Of a DNA stretch of 64,000 nucleotides, positions 63,574 to 64,000 are shown piece by piece. The stretch's first letter is position 1. Every line of letters starts with the position of its first letter. The notes beneath the pieces are model-generated. The model was not told the DNA's origin and made no database searches. It saw nothing but the letters and a program-made list of their open reading frames with translations. The stretch lies in assembly GCA_018262795.1 (NCBI GenBank), contig JADFDM010000001.1:124001-188000 (forward strand). The letters run 5' to 3'. The DNA comes from Sphingobacteriales bacterium. Its GTDB lineage: Bacteria > Bacteroidota > Bacteroidia > Chitinophagales > LD1. Position numbers and translations under genes: made by a program.

Positions 63574-64000
63574 TTCTTTGCTTTTACGGCAATAATCTTC
63601 GTGGAATAAAACATCTAACACCCAATGAAGTCGGCTTTCTATTCCCCAATGACTACGGATGGCTTGAAGGAAAAAGTTAGCCTTTTCTTTCTTGCTACTA
63701 ATGTAGTAGCGGGTTTCCGTAGTCGTTTTGTCCTGAATGGTTCGTTTGCTGAACAATTTAATAATGTAACAGAGAGCCACCCAATTCACCGATTCATCTA
63801 CAAACCGTAAATCGCTGATAACAGAGCAGGTGCGCTCCTCTTATTTGCCCATGATCTTTTTCGATGGTATCATGGGAGGGAATGCCGTTTGGTAATTCCC
63901 GATAGGTGCGTAACCAAGATTCTTTTTCTTTACCAAAGTATTCTATATCCTCATAACCTTCGCAGCCTGCTATGGTAGCTATAACTGAAAGCCCTATAAT
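63574..64000 (-). pseudogene. Truncated ISAs1-type transposase remnant
   Basis: On the minus strand, pieces of an ISAs1-family DDE transposase are visible. From the window edge: an N-terminal block (ATIAGCEGYEDIEYFGK, RTYRELPNGIPSHDT) joined directly to a later block that begins DHGQI. The frame then shifts by one base near 63859 and continues as ETRYYISSKKEKANFFLQ and IRSHWGIESRLHWVLDV to about 63574. Most of the central catalytic domain is missing and the frames differ, so this is a dead copy. It runs off the window. Confidence 0.85.

Overview
This is 64 kb of bacterial chromosome from a member of the Bacteroidota, most likely a Chitinophagales/Sphingobacteriales-type organism. I infer this from five secreted proteins with C-terminal type IX secretion (T9SS) sorting domains, a TonB-dependent receptor with an N-terminal carboxypeptidase-regulatory domain, a PorE-like TPR/beta-propeller/OmpA protein, a ribosomal protein S16 with the long C-terminal tail common in this phylum, and several TAnnTTTG promoter boxes, the Bacteroidota -7 element. 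I cannot name the genus from sequence alone. Most of the window is densely packed housekeeping sequence; accessory or decaying DNA is confined to a few intergenic pockets.

Layout. 0-10 kb: a truncated saccharopine-dehydrogenase-like gene, a hotdog thioesterase, a secreted T9SS protein, yraN, prfB with its programmed +1 frameshift, tRNA-His, a Wzx-like flippase, a SirB1-like gene coupled to topA, era, and initiator tRNA-Met. 9.5-10.8 kb: an accessory pocket with two copies of a tRNA-fMet 3'-half repeat flanking a frameshifted GIY-YIG nuclease gene, then a pair of 48-bp direct repeats. 10.8-23 kb: TauE/SafE permease, DinB-like protein, DUF885 lipoprotein, TonB receptor, three secreted T9SS proteins in a row, DUF962 and DUF1571 proteins, and pyrR-pyrB. 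23-33 kb: SWIB protein, mnmA, a lipoprotein, a T9SS subtilase, a methyltransferase, a WG-repeat protein, a PLP alpha-oxoamine synthase and a PAS/GAF histidine kinase. 34-43 kb: an SCP2-CaiB fusion, a TPR-WG protein, queE, a PorE-like protein and the conserved rpsP-rimM-trmD-rplS cluster. 43-56 kb: PLP desulfhydrase/deaminase family, purB, dnaB, a 0.9-kb gene-poor gap with REP-like palindromes, an orphan gene, a thiolase plus fatty-acid-oxidation multienzyme pair, DUF2147, a desaturase, ribD, prmC and an SRPBCC protein. 56-64 kb: a repeat-rich gap (heptamer array and a 42-bp, 14-unit array), the sufBCDSE operon, a haem-copper oxidase subunit III gene and the remnant of an ISAs1-type transposase.

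How genes work together. sufB-sufC-sufD-sufS-sufE form a complete Fe-S assembly system. rpsP-rimM-trmD-rplS is a translation operon, and prfB, prmC, mnmA, era and two tRNAs also serve translation (prmC methylates the release factor that prfB encodes). pyrR and pyrB belong to pyrimidine synthesis. The thiolase and multienzyme genes form a beta-oxidation pair, followed by a desaturase gene. The T9SS cargo proteins and the PorE-like protein point to a functional type IX system encoded elsewhere.

I did not find a complete, clearly new system. The two best candidates for follow-up are the tRNA-derived repeat/GIY-YIG unit at 9.5-10.0 kb and the codon-aligned 42-bp array at 56.8-57.4 kb.
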